The notes: generated from the sequence alone by a model not told the origin. Numbered from the stretch's first letter, positions 34,339-43,326 are shown. The stretch: 64,000 nucleotides of DNA from Solirubrobacter sp963837485 (GCA_963837485.1 CAWINP010000004.1:806001-870000), one strand, 5' to 3'. Numbers and translations: made by a program.

Positions 34339-36101
34339 CGAGGTCTCGCGACGACCGACATGCCGAGCGTGCGGCCAGTCGCGCCCAGCGCGCGCATCGC
34401 GACCAGCGGTTGCGAGGTCCACGCGGCGAGCTCGGTTTCGAACCCAGCGCTCGGCGCCTCGGCCACGACTGCCAGCGCGTCTTCGCGTGGCCCAGCGAGC
34501 AGCTGCCAGCGAGCGACCCCGGCTGCGCCGTTCCATGACACATGGGCGATCACGCGTCCGTGCGATGAGCTGGCCACGAGCTTGGGATCGGTAGCCGGAT
34601 GCCCGTTCCACGGGAGCAGGAACGCGCGGTAGCTGTCGTTGCCGCGCGCGAGGTGGCCGTCGAAGACCAGGTCGCCGGACGGCGAGTACTCGGAGAACCA
34701 GCGCTGCGATCCGGCGCCGACGAACGTATTGCCGTTCGGCAGGCGCTCGACGCTGCCCTGCGTTGCCGACAGGAGGTCGCGCGGGTGACTGAGCGCCGAC
34801 ACCAGCGTGGCGGTTTTCGCCTTCTCGTCCACCCTCACGGTGATCGCGCGGGAGCGCTTGCGCACCGCAGGTGAAGCCCCGTTGTCATAGATCGCGATCG
34901 TGCCGTCAGGCTGCGGGCGCGCGCTGTGCTGCCACGACGTGGTCGTGCCACGACCCATCTTGAAGCTCGAGCGCTTGCCGCCGAGTCGCCACGCGACCCG
35001 TGCCCGAGCGCGGTCGACCTTGTACACCGTCCACGTGTTGCGCGCCGACACGATGAAGTCACCGTTGGTGTCGAGCGCCACCGAGTTGACGTGCATGTAG
35101 TCGTACTCGCCGTCACCCTTCGGCGCGGGACCCCTGCCCTCGTCAAGCGCGACGCTGCCGATCGAGTGCCACTCGAACAGCACGAGGCCGGTCTTGACAT
35201 CGATCTCCTGAACGATTCCGTCCACGGCGACGCCGTCGCGACGCCCGCCGACCGAGCGCAGATCCTGCTTGACTCGGCTGTAGGCGATCATCAGCGCCGT
35301 GCCCTTGGGCGTGAGGGTGAACTCGTGCAGGTCCATGTCGTAGCCGTTGCCGGCACGAACCGTGGCGAGGCGGTGGTAGGAGGTGTCGTAGATCATCCCT
35401 TCGCCGCGGCCGTCCCCGACGATCAGCCCGCCCTGCCACCACGTCAGCACCGGGTCGCCCCGCCAGTGCTGCACGCGCAGATCGGTGGCGATCCGGTCGC
35501 GCGCCATCGGCTTGAACCACACGAGATGCCCGGACGAGTCGACGATCATCGGCCCGTCCTGCCCGTGCCCGCCCTTGGGCGCGAGGAAGACGTAGCCCGG
35601 CGTGTGGCCGGGCCTGGCCGTCGTCACGGCTACCGCGGGCGGGAGCAGATCGCGGCGAGTCGCGAATCGCTGTACGGCGCCGCCGCCCTTGCTCGGGGAA
35701 TCCTGCGAGCGGATCCTCCGTGCGCGGGCGGGCCGGGCGATCCGGATCGCGAAGTCGCCGTCGCGCGCGCCCACCACATCCAGGCCCGTGCGCACCGTCA
35801 CGCGCTCTCCAGGCCGGAAGGGCTTCGCCGGCAGGAAGCTGGCGCCGTCGCCGTCGGAATGAGCGCGCACCGCGCCGCCATGGCGACCGCTGCGCGATCC
35901 GGTCACCACAACCTTCCCGAGCTTGCCCGCGCCAATGCCGCGGAAGCTGATCTGGGTCCGAGGCGACGCCGTGCGCACTCCTGGAGCGGGATACACGGAC
36001 ACGGGATGGACGGGGGCGGGAGCCGCGTCATCGGCGCGGCCGAGGATCAGGACGCCGCACAACGCGGCGAGCGCAGCGAGCGCCGGCAGAAGCTTCTTCA
36101 C
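34335..36101 (-). CDS. secreted arylsulfotransferase-like (ASST) protein (588 aa)
   Basis: Signal peptide MKKLLPALAALAALCGVLIL; an Ig-like N-terminal domain (residues about 30-130), then a six-bladed propeller typical of arylsulfotransferase-family proteins: PGYVFLAPKGGHGQDGPMIV, NGYDMDLHEFTLTPKGTALM, YDYMHVNSVALDTNGDFIVS and TTTSWQHSARPQPDGTIAIY. Histidines in DLHEF, YMHVNS and WQHSARP sit where the family's conserved histidines lie. True sulfotransferase activity is unproven for actinobacterial members. Confidence 0.8.
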   Translation of the reverse strand: MKKLLPALAALAALCGVLILGRADDAAPAPVHPVSVYPAPGVRTASPRTQISFRGIGAGKLGKVVVTGSRSGRHGGAVRAHSDGDGASFLPAKPFRPGERVTVRTGLDVVGARDGDFAIRIARPARARRIRSQDSPSKGGGAVQRFATRRDLLPPAVAVTTARPGHTPGYVFLAPKGGHGQDGPMIVDSSGHLVWFKPMARDRIATDLRVQHWRGDPVLTWWQGGLIVGDGRGEGMIYDTSYHRLATVRAGNGYDMDLHEFTLTPKGTALMIAYSRVKQDLRSVGGRRDGVAVDGIVQEIDVKTGLVLFEWHSIGSVALDEGRGPAPKGDGEYDYMHVNSVALDTNGDFIVSARNTWTVYKVDRARARVAWRLGGKRSSFKMGRGTTTSWQHSARPQPDGTIAIYDNGASPAVRKRSRAITVRVDEKAKTATLVSALSHPRDLLSATQGSVERLPNGNTFVGAGSQRWFSEYSPSGDLVFDGHLARGNDSYRAFLLPWNGHPATDPKLVASSSHGRVIAHVSWNGAAGVARWQLLAGPREDALAVVAEAPSAGFETELAAWTSQPLVAMRALGATGRTLGMSVVARPR

Positions 36102-36111
36102 GCCGATCGCA

Positions 36112-36797
36112 TCACGTGGGCGTGACCGGAGTCGCGCGCACTGGTATGTCCACTGACCGCGGCGACAACCGCTGGCGCTCGTAGCGCGTTAGGTCCACGC
36201 GGTCGCGCAGATTGAGCTTCTCCAGCACGTTGTGCCGATGACGCTCGACCGTGTTCACGCTGATCGACAGGATCTCGCCGATCTCACGGCTCGTGTGACC
36301 CTCGGCGATCAGCTTGACCACCTCGCTCTCGCGTGGGCTCGGCGTCTCCCCGGCGACAGCTCGCCACGCTCCACCCGCCCGAGGAAATCACGCACGAGCG
36401 CACCGACCGCCTTCGATACAGGAACGGCTCACCGCGCATCGCCGTGCGGCAAGCGCCAACGAGGTCGGACTCCGCCGAGGACTTCAACACGTAGCCGGCC
36501 GCCCCAGCACGCAGCGCCTCGAACAGGAACTCCTCGTTGTCGTGCATCGACAGCATCAGGATCCGCAGCTCGGGCCTGTACTCGAGGATTCGATGAGCAG
36601 CCTGCAACCCCGTCAGCTTCGGCATCGAGATGTCGCGGATCGCCAGATCCGGCTCGCGCTGCTGCGCGCACGCGACCGCCTCCACCCCGTCCGCCGCTTC
36701 AGCGGCGACCGTGAAATCGGCCTCGTCCTCGAGGATGCGGCGCAGGCCCCGCGCGCACGAGCGTGTGATCGTCGGCGATCAGGATCCGGACCGACAT
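36112..36797 (-). pseudogene. NarL/LuxR response regulator with multiple frameshifts
   Basis: Partner of the intact kinase 36799-37764. It starts MSVRILIADDHTLVRAG, breaks near 36748, continues in another frame with AVACAQQREPDLAIRDISMP and LMLSMHDNEEFLFEALRAGA, breaks again near 36420 after RGEPFLY, and resumes as VVKLIAEGHTSREIGEILSI with VNTVERHRHNVLEKL. The phosphoacceptor segment reads AIRDISMP instead of the usual VLDxxMP (Asp retained). At least two one-base shifts; no complete protein. Confidence 0.72.
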
Positions 36798-36798
36798 T

Positions 36799-37764
36799 TC
36801 AATTGGTGGGGACGTAGAGTCTTACCTCGGTGCCGCCTGCAGGCAGCGACGCGAGCTCGAGCCTGGCGCCAATCAGCATCGCCCGCTCCCGCATACCCCG
36901 GATCCCGCCCGGCGATACGGTGGCTTGTTCGGCGTCGATCCCGATGCCGTCGTCGCGCACCGCGAGCCCCACGGCCGATCCCTCGTCGGCGAGGCTCACC
37001 TGCACGTGACGGGCCTGAGCATGGCGGACCACGTTGGTGAGGCTCTCCTGGGCCACGCGGTAGATCACCAGCTCCGCATCATCGTCCAACGGCGGAAGGT
37101 CCTGGGGCAACGACCGGTGTACCACCAGGCCTTCGGGGGCCTCGAATCGGTCGCACAGGCTCCGCAGCGCCGGCACGAGCCCGAGCTGATCGAGCACCTC
37201 CGGCCGCAGCCGCCGGGCGAGCCGGCGCACGACCTCGAGCGTCTCCTTGGTCTCGACGGTGGTATCCGACAGGTCCGCATTGAGCGCGGCCGGCGCGACT
37301 TTGGCCAAACGGTCGAGCTCGAGCACGAGCGCGGTCAGGCGCTGCCCGATCTCATCGTGCAGCTCGGCCACGACGCGGCGCCGCTCCGCCTCCTCCGCCA
37401 CAAGCGCGCGGTAGCCGCTCTCGCGGCGCTCGGTCTCGAGCCGGTCGAGCATCTCGTTGAACGCCGCAGTCAGCCGCGACACCTCCGACGCCGGACCCAA
37501 CGCCGGCAACCGGCGTCCCGGCGCGAGCGGGTCGACCCTGTGCATAAGGCTGGCCAGCCGCGACAGCGGCGCGAACGCCCACCGCATCAGGATCACGTTG
37601 ACGGTCAGCAGGATGGTAAGCCCACCAACCAGCGCCACGACACGGCCGTTCGCAGGCTCGACCATGAGCACGATGCACGCCGCGAGCAGCACCGCAGCGT
37701 TCGGAACGAACAACCGCCAGAACAAGGGTATGTAACGGCCAGTCGTGCGACGCGCCAACAACAC
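36799..37764 (-). CDS. sensor histidine kinase, partner regulator broken (321 aa)
   Basis: Third member of the kinase family in this window: two membrane helices, HAMP-like region, HisKA_3 with ELHDEIGQRLTALVLEL and HATPase with VIYRVAQESLTNVVRHAQAR and DDGIGIDAEQ. GTG 37764 is chosen; a TTG one codon later has better spacing from the GGGGAG ribosome site. The downstream regulator is frameshifted, so this kinase would be orphaned unless it signals to the paralogous regulators. Confidence 0.83.
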   Translation of the reverse strand: MLLARRTTGRYIPLFWRLFVPNAAVLLAACIVLMVEPANGRVVALVGGLTILLTVNVILMRWAFAPLSRLASLMHRVDPLAPGRRLPALGPASEVSRLTAAFNEMLDRLETERRESGYRALVAEEAERRRVVAELHDEIGQRLTALVLELDRLAKVAPAALNADLSDTTVETKETLEVVRRLARRLRPEVLDQLGLVPALRSLCDRFEAPEGLVVHRSLPQDLPPLDDDAELVIYRVAQESLTNVVRHAQARHVQVSLADEGSAVGLAVRDDGIGIDAEQATVSPGGIRGMRERAMLIGARLELASLPAGGTEVRLYVPTN

Positions 37765-37798
37765 GTCTCCCCACGCTAGCCAAGACACCGATCCCGTG

Positions 37799-38326
37799 TT
37801 GCACACGAGTCCGCGGGCCCTGGCGAGCTACATCGCCGGCTGGATCTTGACCGGAGGGATCGCGGCCGCGCTCGGGCTGCTCGCTGTGCGCACGATCTCT
37901 CCGGACACGGCGCCGCTCCGCCGTACCGACCCGATCGCCGCGGTGCGCGATCGCTGCGTCCTGCGCCAGACGAGCGCTCCGCAGCGGCCACCCGTCGCCG
38001 GCCGCTCGTCGACCCCGGCCCGGACAGGCGTCTACAGCAGGTCTCCTTCCGTCGCCCGGTTGATCGGCGCATTGCGCCGTGGCGTCGTGGTCGTCCAGTA
38101 CCGGCCCGGGCTATCCGGGACCGAGATCGAACGGCTGCGGCGCGCGTTCGGCTCCCGCGCCGCGTTGCGCATCGTCACCCCCGACGCCACCGCGATGCCG
38201 TACATCGTCGCCGGCACGGCGTGGGGACGGCTGATCGGCTGCCGCCGGCTCGATGCGAGCGTGATGTCCGCGTTGTCGCGTTTCGCGGTGCGCTATCAGG
38301 GACTCGGTCCGGATGCCCGGCCTTAG
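37799..38326 (+). CDS. DUF3105-like membrane-anchored protein (175 aa)
   Basis: One N-terminal membrane helix (IAGWILTGGIAAALGLLAVR) and an extracytoplasmic domain. CVLRQTSAPQRPPVAG and RRGVVVVQYRPGLSGTEI resemble the DUF3105 pattern of a cysteine block and VxxxYRP strand; the usual histidine block is weak. TTG start at 37799. Stop at 38324-38326 overlaps the original end of the convergent endopeptidase remnant. Confidence 0.6.
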   Translation: MHTSPRALASYIAGWILTGGIAAALGLLAVRTISPDTAPLRRTDPIAAVRDRCVLRQTSAPQRPPVAGRSSTPARTGVYSRSPSVARLIGALRRGVVVVQYRPGLSGTEIERLRRAFGSRAALRIVTPDATAMPYIVAGTAWGRLIGCRRLDASVMSALSRFAVRYQGLGPDARP

Positions 38327-38720
38327 AGCCCGGCCGGATGACGTTCCTGGTACCCGCGTCCCGATCGCGGCTCCGGCCGCCGCCGCGGCCTTTCTCGCCG
38401 CTTCCCGACGTGTCGAAGCGCAGGCCCGCGATCACGGCGTAGGCATGGCTGCCGCGGGCGTAGACCGTGATCCAGGTGCCGGGTCCAGGCTCGCCGTAGC
38501 GCATCAGCTGCGAGGAGTCCTCGGGCGTGTCAAGAAGGCCGGTGCCGTGGAGCGCATTGGACACCGCGCCCGAGCAGTCGTAGGCGTCGTCCTCGAAGTC
38601 GCGGTGCCCGCCGCCGTAGTGGTATGGCCTGGTCGTGATCCGATTGGCGGCGGCGATCGCCTGCCGACGCGAGACGATCCCGTCGACCTTGATCGCATTG
38701 GCGCGCTCGTACCGGCCCAC
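38323..38720 (-). pseudogene. cell-wall endopeptidase (NlpC/P60-like) remnant
   Basis: AIAAANRITTRPYHYGGGHR, DDAYDCSGAVSNALHGTGLL, GEPGPGTWITVYARGSHAYA and VIAGLRFDTSGSGEKG form the C-terminal half of an actinobacterial cysteine peptidase; the Cys in DCSG and His in SHAY are the catalytic pair. Near 38375 the frame slips: the expected ending RSGRGYQERHPAGL and TAA (38325-38323) are in another frame. Its N-terminus is cut near 38700, head-to-head with a truncated kinase. Confidence 0.65.
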
Positions 38721-39414
38721 GCTGCTTCTCGTGGCGTCCTTGGCCTACGCGGCCGAGGCGCTGCGGCGGCTGTCGGACGAGCGCGCGACGCGCGAGCGGC
38801 TGGCGATCGAGTCAGAGCGCCGCCGCATCGCCTGGGAACTGCACGACTCCGCCAAGCAGCGCCTGCACGCCGCGCACCTGCTCGTCTGCTCGCTCCAGGG
38901 GCGCGTGCCGGACAACCTCGAGCCGACGGTCGGCCGCGCGGCGATCGAGCTCGAGTCGGCCGCCTCGGACATGGACACCAGCCTCGCCGAGCTGCGCTCG
39001 CCGCTGGAGGGGCGGCCCCTTGAAGAGGCGCTGCTCGCCCGCACGCTCGAGCTCGCCCCAGCGGACCGCGGACCCGCGATTCGCGTGCATGGAAAGGCGC
39101 CACGACTGGAGCCGCTGGTCGCCGCGCACGTGTACCGGATCGGCTGCGAAGCCATCACCAACGCGCTCCGGCACGCCGAGGCGAACCGGATCGACGTCGA
39201 GCTGTCCACGCGCAGCGACTGGCTCCGCCTGACCATCCGCGACGACGGGCGCGGCCTTCCCGCCGAAGTACGGCCCGGCGCCTCCGGGCTGCTCGCGATG
39301 CACAACCGCGCGGCCACGATCGGCGCGCGGCTCGAGCTCCTCGGGTCCGGCGACGGCCCGGGCACCGCCATCCACCTCGACGTCCCCCTGCACCAGAACG
39401 GAGACCGCCCATGA
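38707..39414 (+). pseudogene. sensor histidine kinase lacking its N-terminus
   Basis: From SYRPTLLLVASLAYAAEALR onward this is a histidine kinase: WELHDSAKQRLHAAHLLVCS with the phospho-His, ITNALRHAEANRIDV, DDGRGLPAEV and a final ATIGARLELLGSG. The sensor and most membrane helices are absent, and no good start exists before 38800. Its stop overlaps the response regulator ATG (ATGA), so the pair was once an operon. A cytosolic kinase core could still be translated from an internal start. Confidence 0.6.
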
Positions 39415-39992
39415 TCCGCGTCGTGATCGTCGACGACCATCCCGCGCTGCGCGCCGGACTGCGTACCGTGCTCGAAGGCGAGCCCGGCATCGTCTACGCC
39501 GGCGAGAGCAGCGGCTCAGAGGAGAGCCTCTGGCCGACGCTGCACACCGCTCAGCCCGACCTCGTGCTGCTCGACTACCACCTTCCGCACGGCGACGGAC
39601 TGCAGCTCTGCTACCGCATCAAGTCCCAGCCGCCCGCGCCGGCAATCATCATCTTCTCTGCCTACGCGAGCGGACAGCTCACGCTTCCGGCGCTGCTCGC
39701 GGGCGCCGACGCCGTCCTCAACAAGGCGCTCGGTGCGCGCGAGCTCTTCGAGGCGATCCGACGCGTCAACCGGGGCGAGCGACTGCTCGAGCCGCTTTCA
39801 GCGGCGGCGATGCGCGACGCGTCCGCGCGCATCCCGGAGGCCGATCGCGCGCTTGTCGGGATGCTGATCGACGGGGCCGGCGAGCAGGACGTCGCGCGGA
39901 CGCTGCGCATCGACCCGCGCGACGTGCGCCATGCCGTGCAGCGGACGCTCAGCGCGCTCCGACTCGACGTCCCTGCGGTCAACGCCGGGTGA
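39411..39992 (+). CDS. response regulator with atypical output domain (193 aa)
   Basis: Receiver with VVIVDDHPALRAGL, phosphoacceptor in LVLLDYHLPHGDG and Lys in VLNKAL; the C-terminal ~60 residues (ADRALVGMLIDGAGEQDVAR and following) match the unusual ending of the regulator at 8596-9162 and not a standard LuxR helix-turn-helix. Overlaps the truncated kinase by four bases. The output may be a minimal DNA-binding unit or a protein contact domain. Confidence 0.8.
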   Translation: MIRVVIVDDHPALRAGLRTVLEGEPGIVYAGESSGSEESLWPTLHTAQPDLVLLDYHLPHGDGLQLCYRIKSQPPAPAIIIFSAYASGQLTLPALLAGADAVLNKALGARELFEAIRRVNRGERLLEPLSAAAMRDASARIPEADRALVGMLIDGAGEQDVARTLRIDPRDVRHAVQRTLSALRLDVPAVNAG

Positions 39993-40097
39993 TGGCGTCA
40001 GCCGGCGAACCGCCGGACTCCTGATTCGGCGGGCGCGCAGGCATGCTGGGCATCGGCGGCGCGCACGAGGGATCAATGGTCCGCCGCCCACAACGCA

Positions 40098-40115
40098 ATG
40101 GTGGCTGTCCACCAT
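40098..40115. promoter_or_regulatory. Crp-type palindrome upstream of the Crp-like gene
   Basis: ATGGTGGCTGTCCACCAT, perfect 7-bp arms around four bases. It lies 35 bp before the ATG at 40150. An alternative ATG at 40114 would sit inside it, supporting the later start. Confidence 0.6.
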
Positions 40116-40149
40116 GGATTCCACGTGGGCTGCGCACCATGCTCGGCCG

Positions 40150-40935
40150 ATGCCCGTCCAGACGAGCCGTCGACATGCCCACGCACCTGCCGCTGCGCCC
40201 CCTGCGCGCCTCCAGGCCTTCGCGCGGCGGCCGATCGAAGCGGTCCGGCTCGCGGACGCCGACCCTTCGCTGCTCGGGACCATTCCGGCGCCGCTCGCGG
40301 CTGCGGCGCGCGAGCAGCTCGTGGCGCGAACCGTGCGGCTCGACACCGGGCAGTGGGACCCGCGCCCGAGCGTGCTCGATGGTGACTTCCACCAATGGCT
40401 CGGGCTCCTGGTCCTCGACGGTCTGATAGTCCGCAGCGTCGACGTCGAAGGACTGCGCTGCTGCGAGCTGCTCGGCCCGGGCGACGTGCTGCGGCCCTGG
40501 GACGAGGACGGCGGCGTCACGCTCGTGACGGAGGCGACGTGGCGGGTCCTGGAGGACGCGAAGCTCGCCCTGCTCGATCAGGCCTTCGCGCGCCGCGCCT
40601 GCCGCTGGCCGAGCGTGACCGCGGAGCTGCTCCGGCGGACGATGAGCCGAGGCCGCTCGCTGAGCATCTCGCTGGCGATCACCCAGGCGCGCCGGGCGGA
40701 CGTCCGGGTGCGCGATCTTTTCCGGCACCTCGCGGACCGCTGGGGGCGCGTGACCCCGCGCGGCGTGGTGCTGACCGCGAATCTGACCCATAGCGTCATC
40801 TCGCAGCTCACCGGCCTGCGGCGCCCCACGGTCTCGCTCACGCTCGCCGAGCTCGAACGCACCGGCGAGATCGTCCGCGTGTCCAAGGACACCTGGCTGA
40901 TCAATCCCGCCGAGTCGGACCGGCGCGTCGCCTGA
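40150..40935 (+). CDS. Crp/Fnr-type transcriptional regulator (261 aa)
   Basis: Degenerate cyclic-nucleotide-type effector domain (AVRLADADPSLLGTIPAP, LLGPGDVLRPWDEDGG) and a C-terminal winged helix with VLTANLTHSVISQLTGLRRP and TVSLTLAELERTG. Effector-domain residues for cAMP are not evident, so the ligand is unknown. It is homologous along its length to the second half of the sigma-Crp fusion. Start ATG 40150 is preferred over 40114, which falls in the palindromic site. Probably autoregulated through that site. Confidence 0.82.
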   Translation: MPVQTSRRHAHAPAAAPPARLQAFARRPIEAVRLADADPSLLGTIPAPLAAAAREQLVARTVRLDTGQWDPRPSVLDGDFHQWLGLLVLDGLIVRSVDVEGLRCCELLGPGDVLRPWDEDGGVTLVTEATWRVLEDAKLALLDQAFARRACRWPSVTAELLRRTMSRGRSLSISLAITQARRADVRVRDLFRHLADRWGRVTPRGVVLTANLTHSVISQLTGLRRPTVSLTLAELERTGEIVRVSKDTWLINPAESDRRVA

Positions 40936-40997
40936 CCGCCGTCCGACGGCGCGCCCGGCGCCAACTGGACGCCCCCGGGATGCGCCGGGCGAGAGTT

Positions 40998-41024
40998 GGG
41001 GCCCGGTGCGTGCACCGGGCCCCC
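40998..41024 (+). terminator. strong hairpin after the Crp-like gene
   Basis: GGGGCCCGGTGC pairs with GCACCGGGCCCC (12 bp) around two bases, 63 bases after the Crp stop. No T tract follows, as usual in very GC-rich actinobacteria. Confidence 0.6.
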
Positions 41025-41146
41025 GGAATCGCATGCGAGTCGCCAGCCCGCGGCGCGCTGCCGGGGGACGACGTCGTGCTTGCTGGATCCCGGCGGCGCG
41101 ACGCGAGTCGCCATGATCAGTCAGGCGGCGAACCGCGAGGGTCTGC

Positions 41147-41497
41147 TCAAGCGTCGACGCGACTGCGGGGCGGGGCGAAGATCAGCCTGGTGACGGCCGC
41201 GCGGTCGCTCCGACAGGCGCGCGCCAGGCTGTCGATCGCAGCCCGCTGGCGCGCGCTGCTCGGCGCGTAGCGATATCCGCCGCCGTCGTGCCTGGCCAGG
41301 CCGCCGTGGCGCAGGCGCTCCAACTCGCGCTCGGCCCAGCCGAGCGGGCAGGCGAGCTCCTCACGGATCGCGTCGCGAGTCCAGCTGCGATCAGGCGCGC
41401 CGCGAAGCAGGAACAACAGGTCGAGCACGCCGACCGAGTCGACGTGGCGGGCGATCAAGCGCTCCGCGTCTCGGGTGAGATTGGGGCCGGGAGTCAA
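41147..41497 (-). CDS. small predicted winged-helix-like protein (116 aa)
   Basis: Predicted mostly helical: LIARHVDSVGVLDLLFLLRG, SWTRDAIREELACPLGWAER and ELERLRHGGLARHDGGGYRY suggest a winged-helix fold, with a C-terminal helix pair (AIDSLARACRSDRAAVTRLI). A TTG at 41497 is the only plausible start near the homologous-looking region. GTCGAACC lies about 40 bases upstream. Function unknown. Confidence 0.5.
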   Translation of the reverse strand: MTPGPNLTRDAERLIARHVDSVGVLDLLFLLRGAPDRSWTRDAIREELACPLGWAERELERLRHGGLARHDGGGYRYAPSSARQRAAIDSLARACRSDRAAVTRLIFAPPRSRVDA

Positions 41498-41720
41498 GCG
41501 TGCCGTCCAGTTAACACGGATCTCTGGCGCCCGGCACCGCCCGGTTCGACGGCGAACCGTTTGATGCGGTCGCATCTCGCCCTCGTGCCAGGGTGCGGCG
41601 TGCGGGTGCGTTCTTCTCAATCGCAGCCGCCTCGGCACAACCCTCCGCCGGAGCGGCAAACCTGCTCCGTCCTGCCTGGCCAACCCTCGGCCGGGCGGGA
41701 CGGCCGGATCGGCGAGCCGA

Positions 41721-42719
41721 TCACTTCATCATCACCAGCGCGCCGACCGGCACGCGCGCGTACAGCCGTTTGACATCCGGCACCGACATGCGGATGCAGC
41801 CGTGCGAGGCTCGCGTGCCGAGCGACCACGTCGCGTCGGTCCCGTGGATGCCGACGCCATTGACGATGCCGAGCCAGCGTGCCTTCAACGGGTTCTGGGC
41901 GCTTCCGCCCGCGACGACCTCGTTGCGATACGCGCCGGCCCACGGCTTGTCCGGCGCGGTCCATGCCGGGTTCACCGCCTTGTTGGCGATGGTGAAGCGG
42001 CCACGCGGCGTGGGATGCGCCGGCATCCCGACAGCGACCGGATAGCTCGCGACCTGCTCGAGGTGCTTGAACAACCGTAACCGGAAACCGCGGCGATGGA
42101 TCGTCACGACGGTCGCATCACGGTGCCTCAGCTCGGCGGTCGTCAGCTGCGGCGGTGTCCTGACGACCGGAGCGCGCAGGATCCTTGGTGCGCGCGGATC
42201 CTGGAGCACCGCTTCCACGCGCCGGCGCAAGGCATCGCGGTCGATGTCGTAGCCGGCGCGCGAGCGGACGACCTTCAGCCGCGTGACCGTGTAGCGCAAC
42301 CGGGCATCGCGCGGCTTGCGGGCGATCGCGCGCGCGACCCGGTCGACGAAGTCGCGCACACGATCGCCGTCATAGCGGACCCAGGGCGCCATGTCGCCGG
42401 GCCCGGCCTGCAGGGCTCGCCGAACCGACCGAGCGGCGTCGAATCGCAGCCGCGCGAACCGCGCCGTCAGATGCAGGCGGTGCGAGCCGACGCGCACCTC
42501 GACCGGCGCTCGCAGGTGGATGCCGAACGCGGCCTCGACGTGCGGCGCGACAGCGCCGGCCGGCTGTCCGCCGACCTCGAGCCCGGCGATCCGCGTACCC
42601 GGTGGGATGAGCGGATCGCGCGCCGCGCGGCCGTCGGTCGCATCGAGGACGAGCGCGCCCGCGACGAGAGTCGCGAGCGCGAGCAGGAGCGTGGCGAGAC
42701 GAAGCATGCTCGCCACCAT
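41721..42719 (-). CDS. L,D-transpeptidase, YkuD family (332 aa)
   Basis: Signal/anchor MVASMLRLATLLLALATLVA, a peptidoglycan-binding-4-like domain (IAGLEVGGQPAGAVAPHVEA and following), and a C-terminal YkuD domain with VVTIHRRGFRLRLFKHL, GMPAHPTPRGRFTI and the catalytic block GIHGTDATWSLGTRASHGCI with His and Cys. It would make 3-3 cross-links in the cell wall. Stands alone, unusually close to a universal stress gene. Confidence 0.85.
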   Translation of the reverse strand: MVASMLRLATLLLALATLVAGALVLDATDGRAARDPLIPPGTRIAGLEVGGQPAGAVAPHVEAAFGIHLRAPVEVRVGSHRLHLTARFARLRFDAARSVRRALQAGPGDMAPWVRYDGDRVRDFVDRVARAIARKPRDARLRYTVTRLKVVRSRAGYDIDRDALRRRVEAVLQDPRAPRILRAPVVRTPPQLTTAELRHRDATVVTIHRRGFRLRLFKHLEQVASYPVAVGMPAHPTPRGRFTIANKAVNPAWTAPDKPWAGAYRNEVVAGGSAQNPLKARWLGIVNGVGIHGTDATWSLGTRASHGCIRMSVPDVKRLYARVPVGALVMMK

Positions 42720-42784
42720 GCCCCCGCTGCCTCGGCGCGTTCGCGCGCGCGTTGCGCCGCTGACGCTGCAACGGAACCTGCGAA

Positions 42785-43237
42785 CTACGCCGGCACGACG
42801 AGCACTGGGCGACGCCCGTCGCGCACGGCCGCGCCGGACACGCTTCCGAGAATCGCCTCCCCGAGAAGCGATCGGCCGCTGCGTCCGACCACGACCAGCT
42901 GGGCTTCGTGCTGCTCGGCTACATCCAAGAGGACGTGGCCGATCTCCGCGTGGGTCGTCGCGCAGCAGGCCTCCGGCACGGCCGGCAGTCCGAGCGCCCG
43001 CGCCCGCGCGGCGCCCTCGCTCGCCACCTCGAATGCGATGCGCTCGAGCTCGTCCGCGCGGTCCGCCAACGCCGCGGCGGCCCCCGTCGCCACGGGCAGA
43101 GGTCCGGCAAGGGTCGCCGAGTCATGCCAGACGTTGACGACCACGGCCTGCCCAACCTCGAGCGCGCCCGCCGCGACACAGACGGCGCGGCCGCTCTCCG
43201 GCGAGCCGTCGTAGCCGATGACCACCAGATCAACCAT
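42785..43237 (-). CDS. universal stress protein UspA family (150 aa)
   Basis: MVDLVVIGYDGSPESGRAVC at the start and VVVGRSGRSLLGEAILGSVS with AAVRDGRRPVLVV at the end: complete Usp fold with the G-2x-G-9x-G-S/T ATP-binding motif approximated by GRSGRSLLGEAILGSVS. A Crp-type palindrome lies 72 bp upstream, suggesting control by one of the two Crp-type regulators here. Confidence 0.85.
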   Translation of the reverse strand: MVDLVVIGYDGSPESGRAVCVAAGALEVGQAVVVNVWHDSATLAGPLPVATGAAAALADRADELERIAFEVASEGAARARALGLPAVPEACCATTHAEIGHVLLDVAEQHEAQLVVVGRSGRSLLGEAILGSVSGAAVRDGRRPVLVVPA

Positions 43238-43308
43238 GTCTCCGTTCTGCCCGTGCAGCACCGGCTCGGCGCGTTGGCGCCCGGGCATGGTGGGACCCTG
43301 GGCCGCGG

Positions 43309-43326
43309 ATGGTGGCGACGCACCAT
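43309..43326. promoter_or_regulatory. Crp-type palindrome upstream of the stress gene
   Basis: ATGGTGGCGACGCACCAT, perfect six-base half-sites separated by six bases, 72 bp before the universal stress gene start. An additional half-site ATGGTGGGACC lies at 43287. Confidence 0.55.

Noticed and set aside
37753..37775. GTGGGGAGACGTG upstream of kinase 36799-37764 as another ATGGGG box
   Set aside because: Only one half matches, and the GGGGAG is better explained as the ribosome site.
30004..40037. GGCGAACC at 30130 and 40004 as the same spaced promoter as the five good cases
   Set aside because: No GGGTA follows at 25-26 bases (CATCTGC and CAGGCAT instead), so they were left out of the promoter set.
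41549..41566. CGGTTCGACGGCGAACCG as a tRNA T-arm
   Set aside because: No acceptor, D or anticodon stems around it; it belongs to the recurring GGCGAACC motif in a palindromic form.
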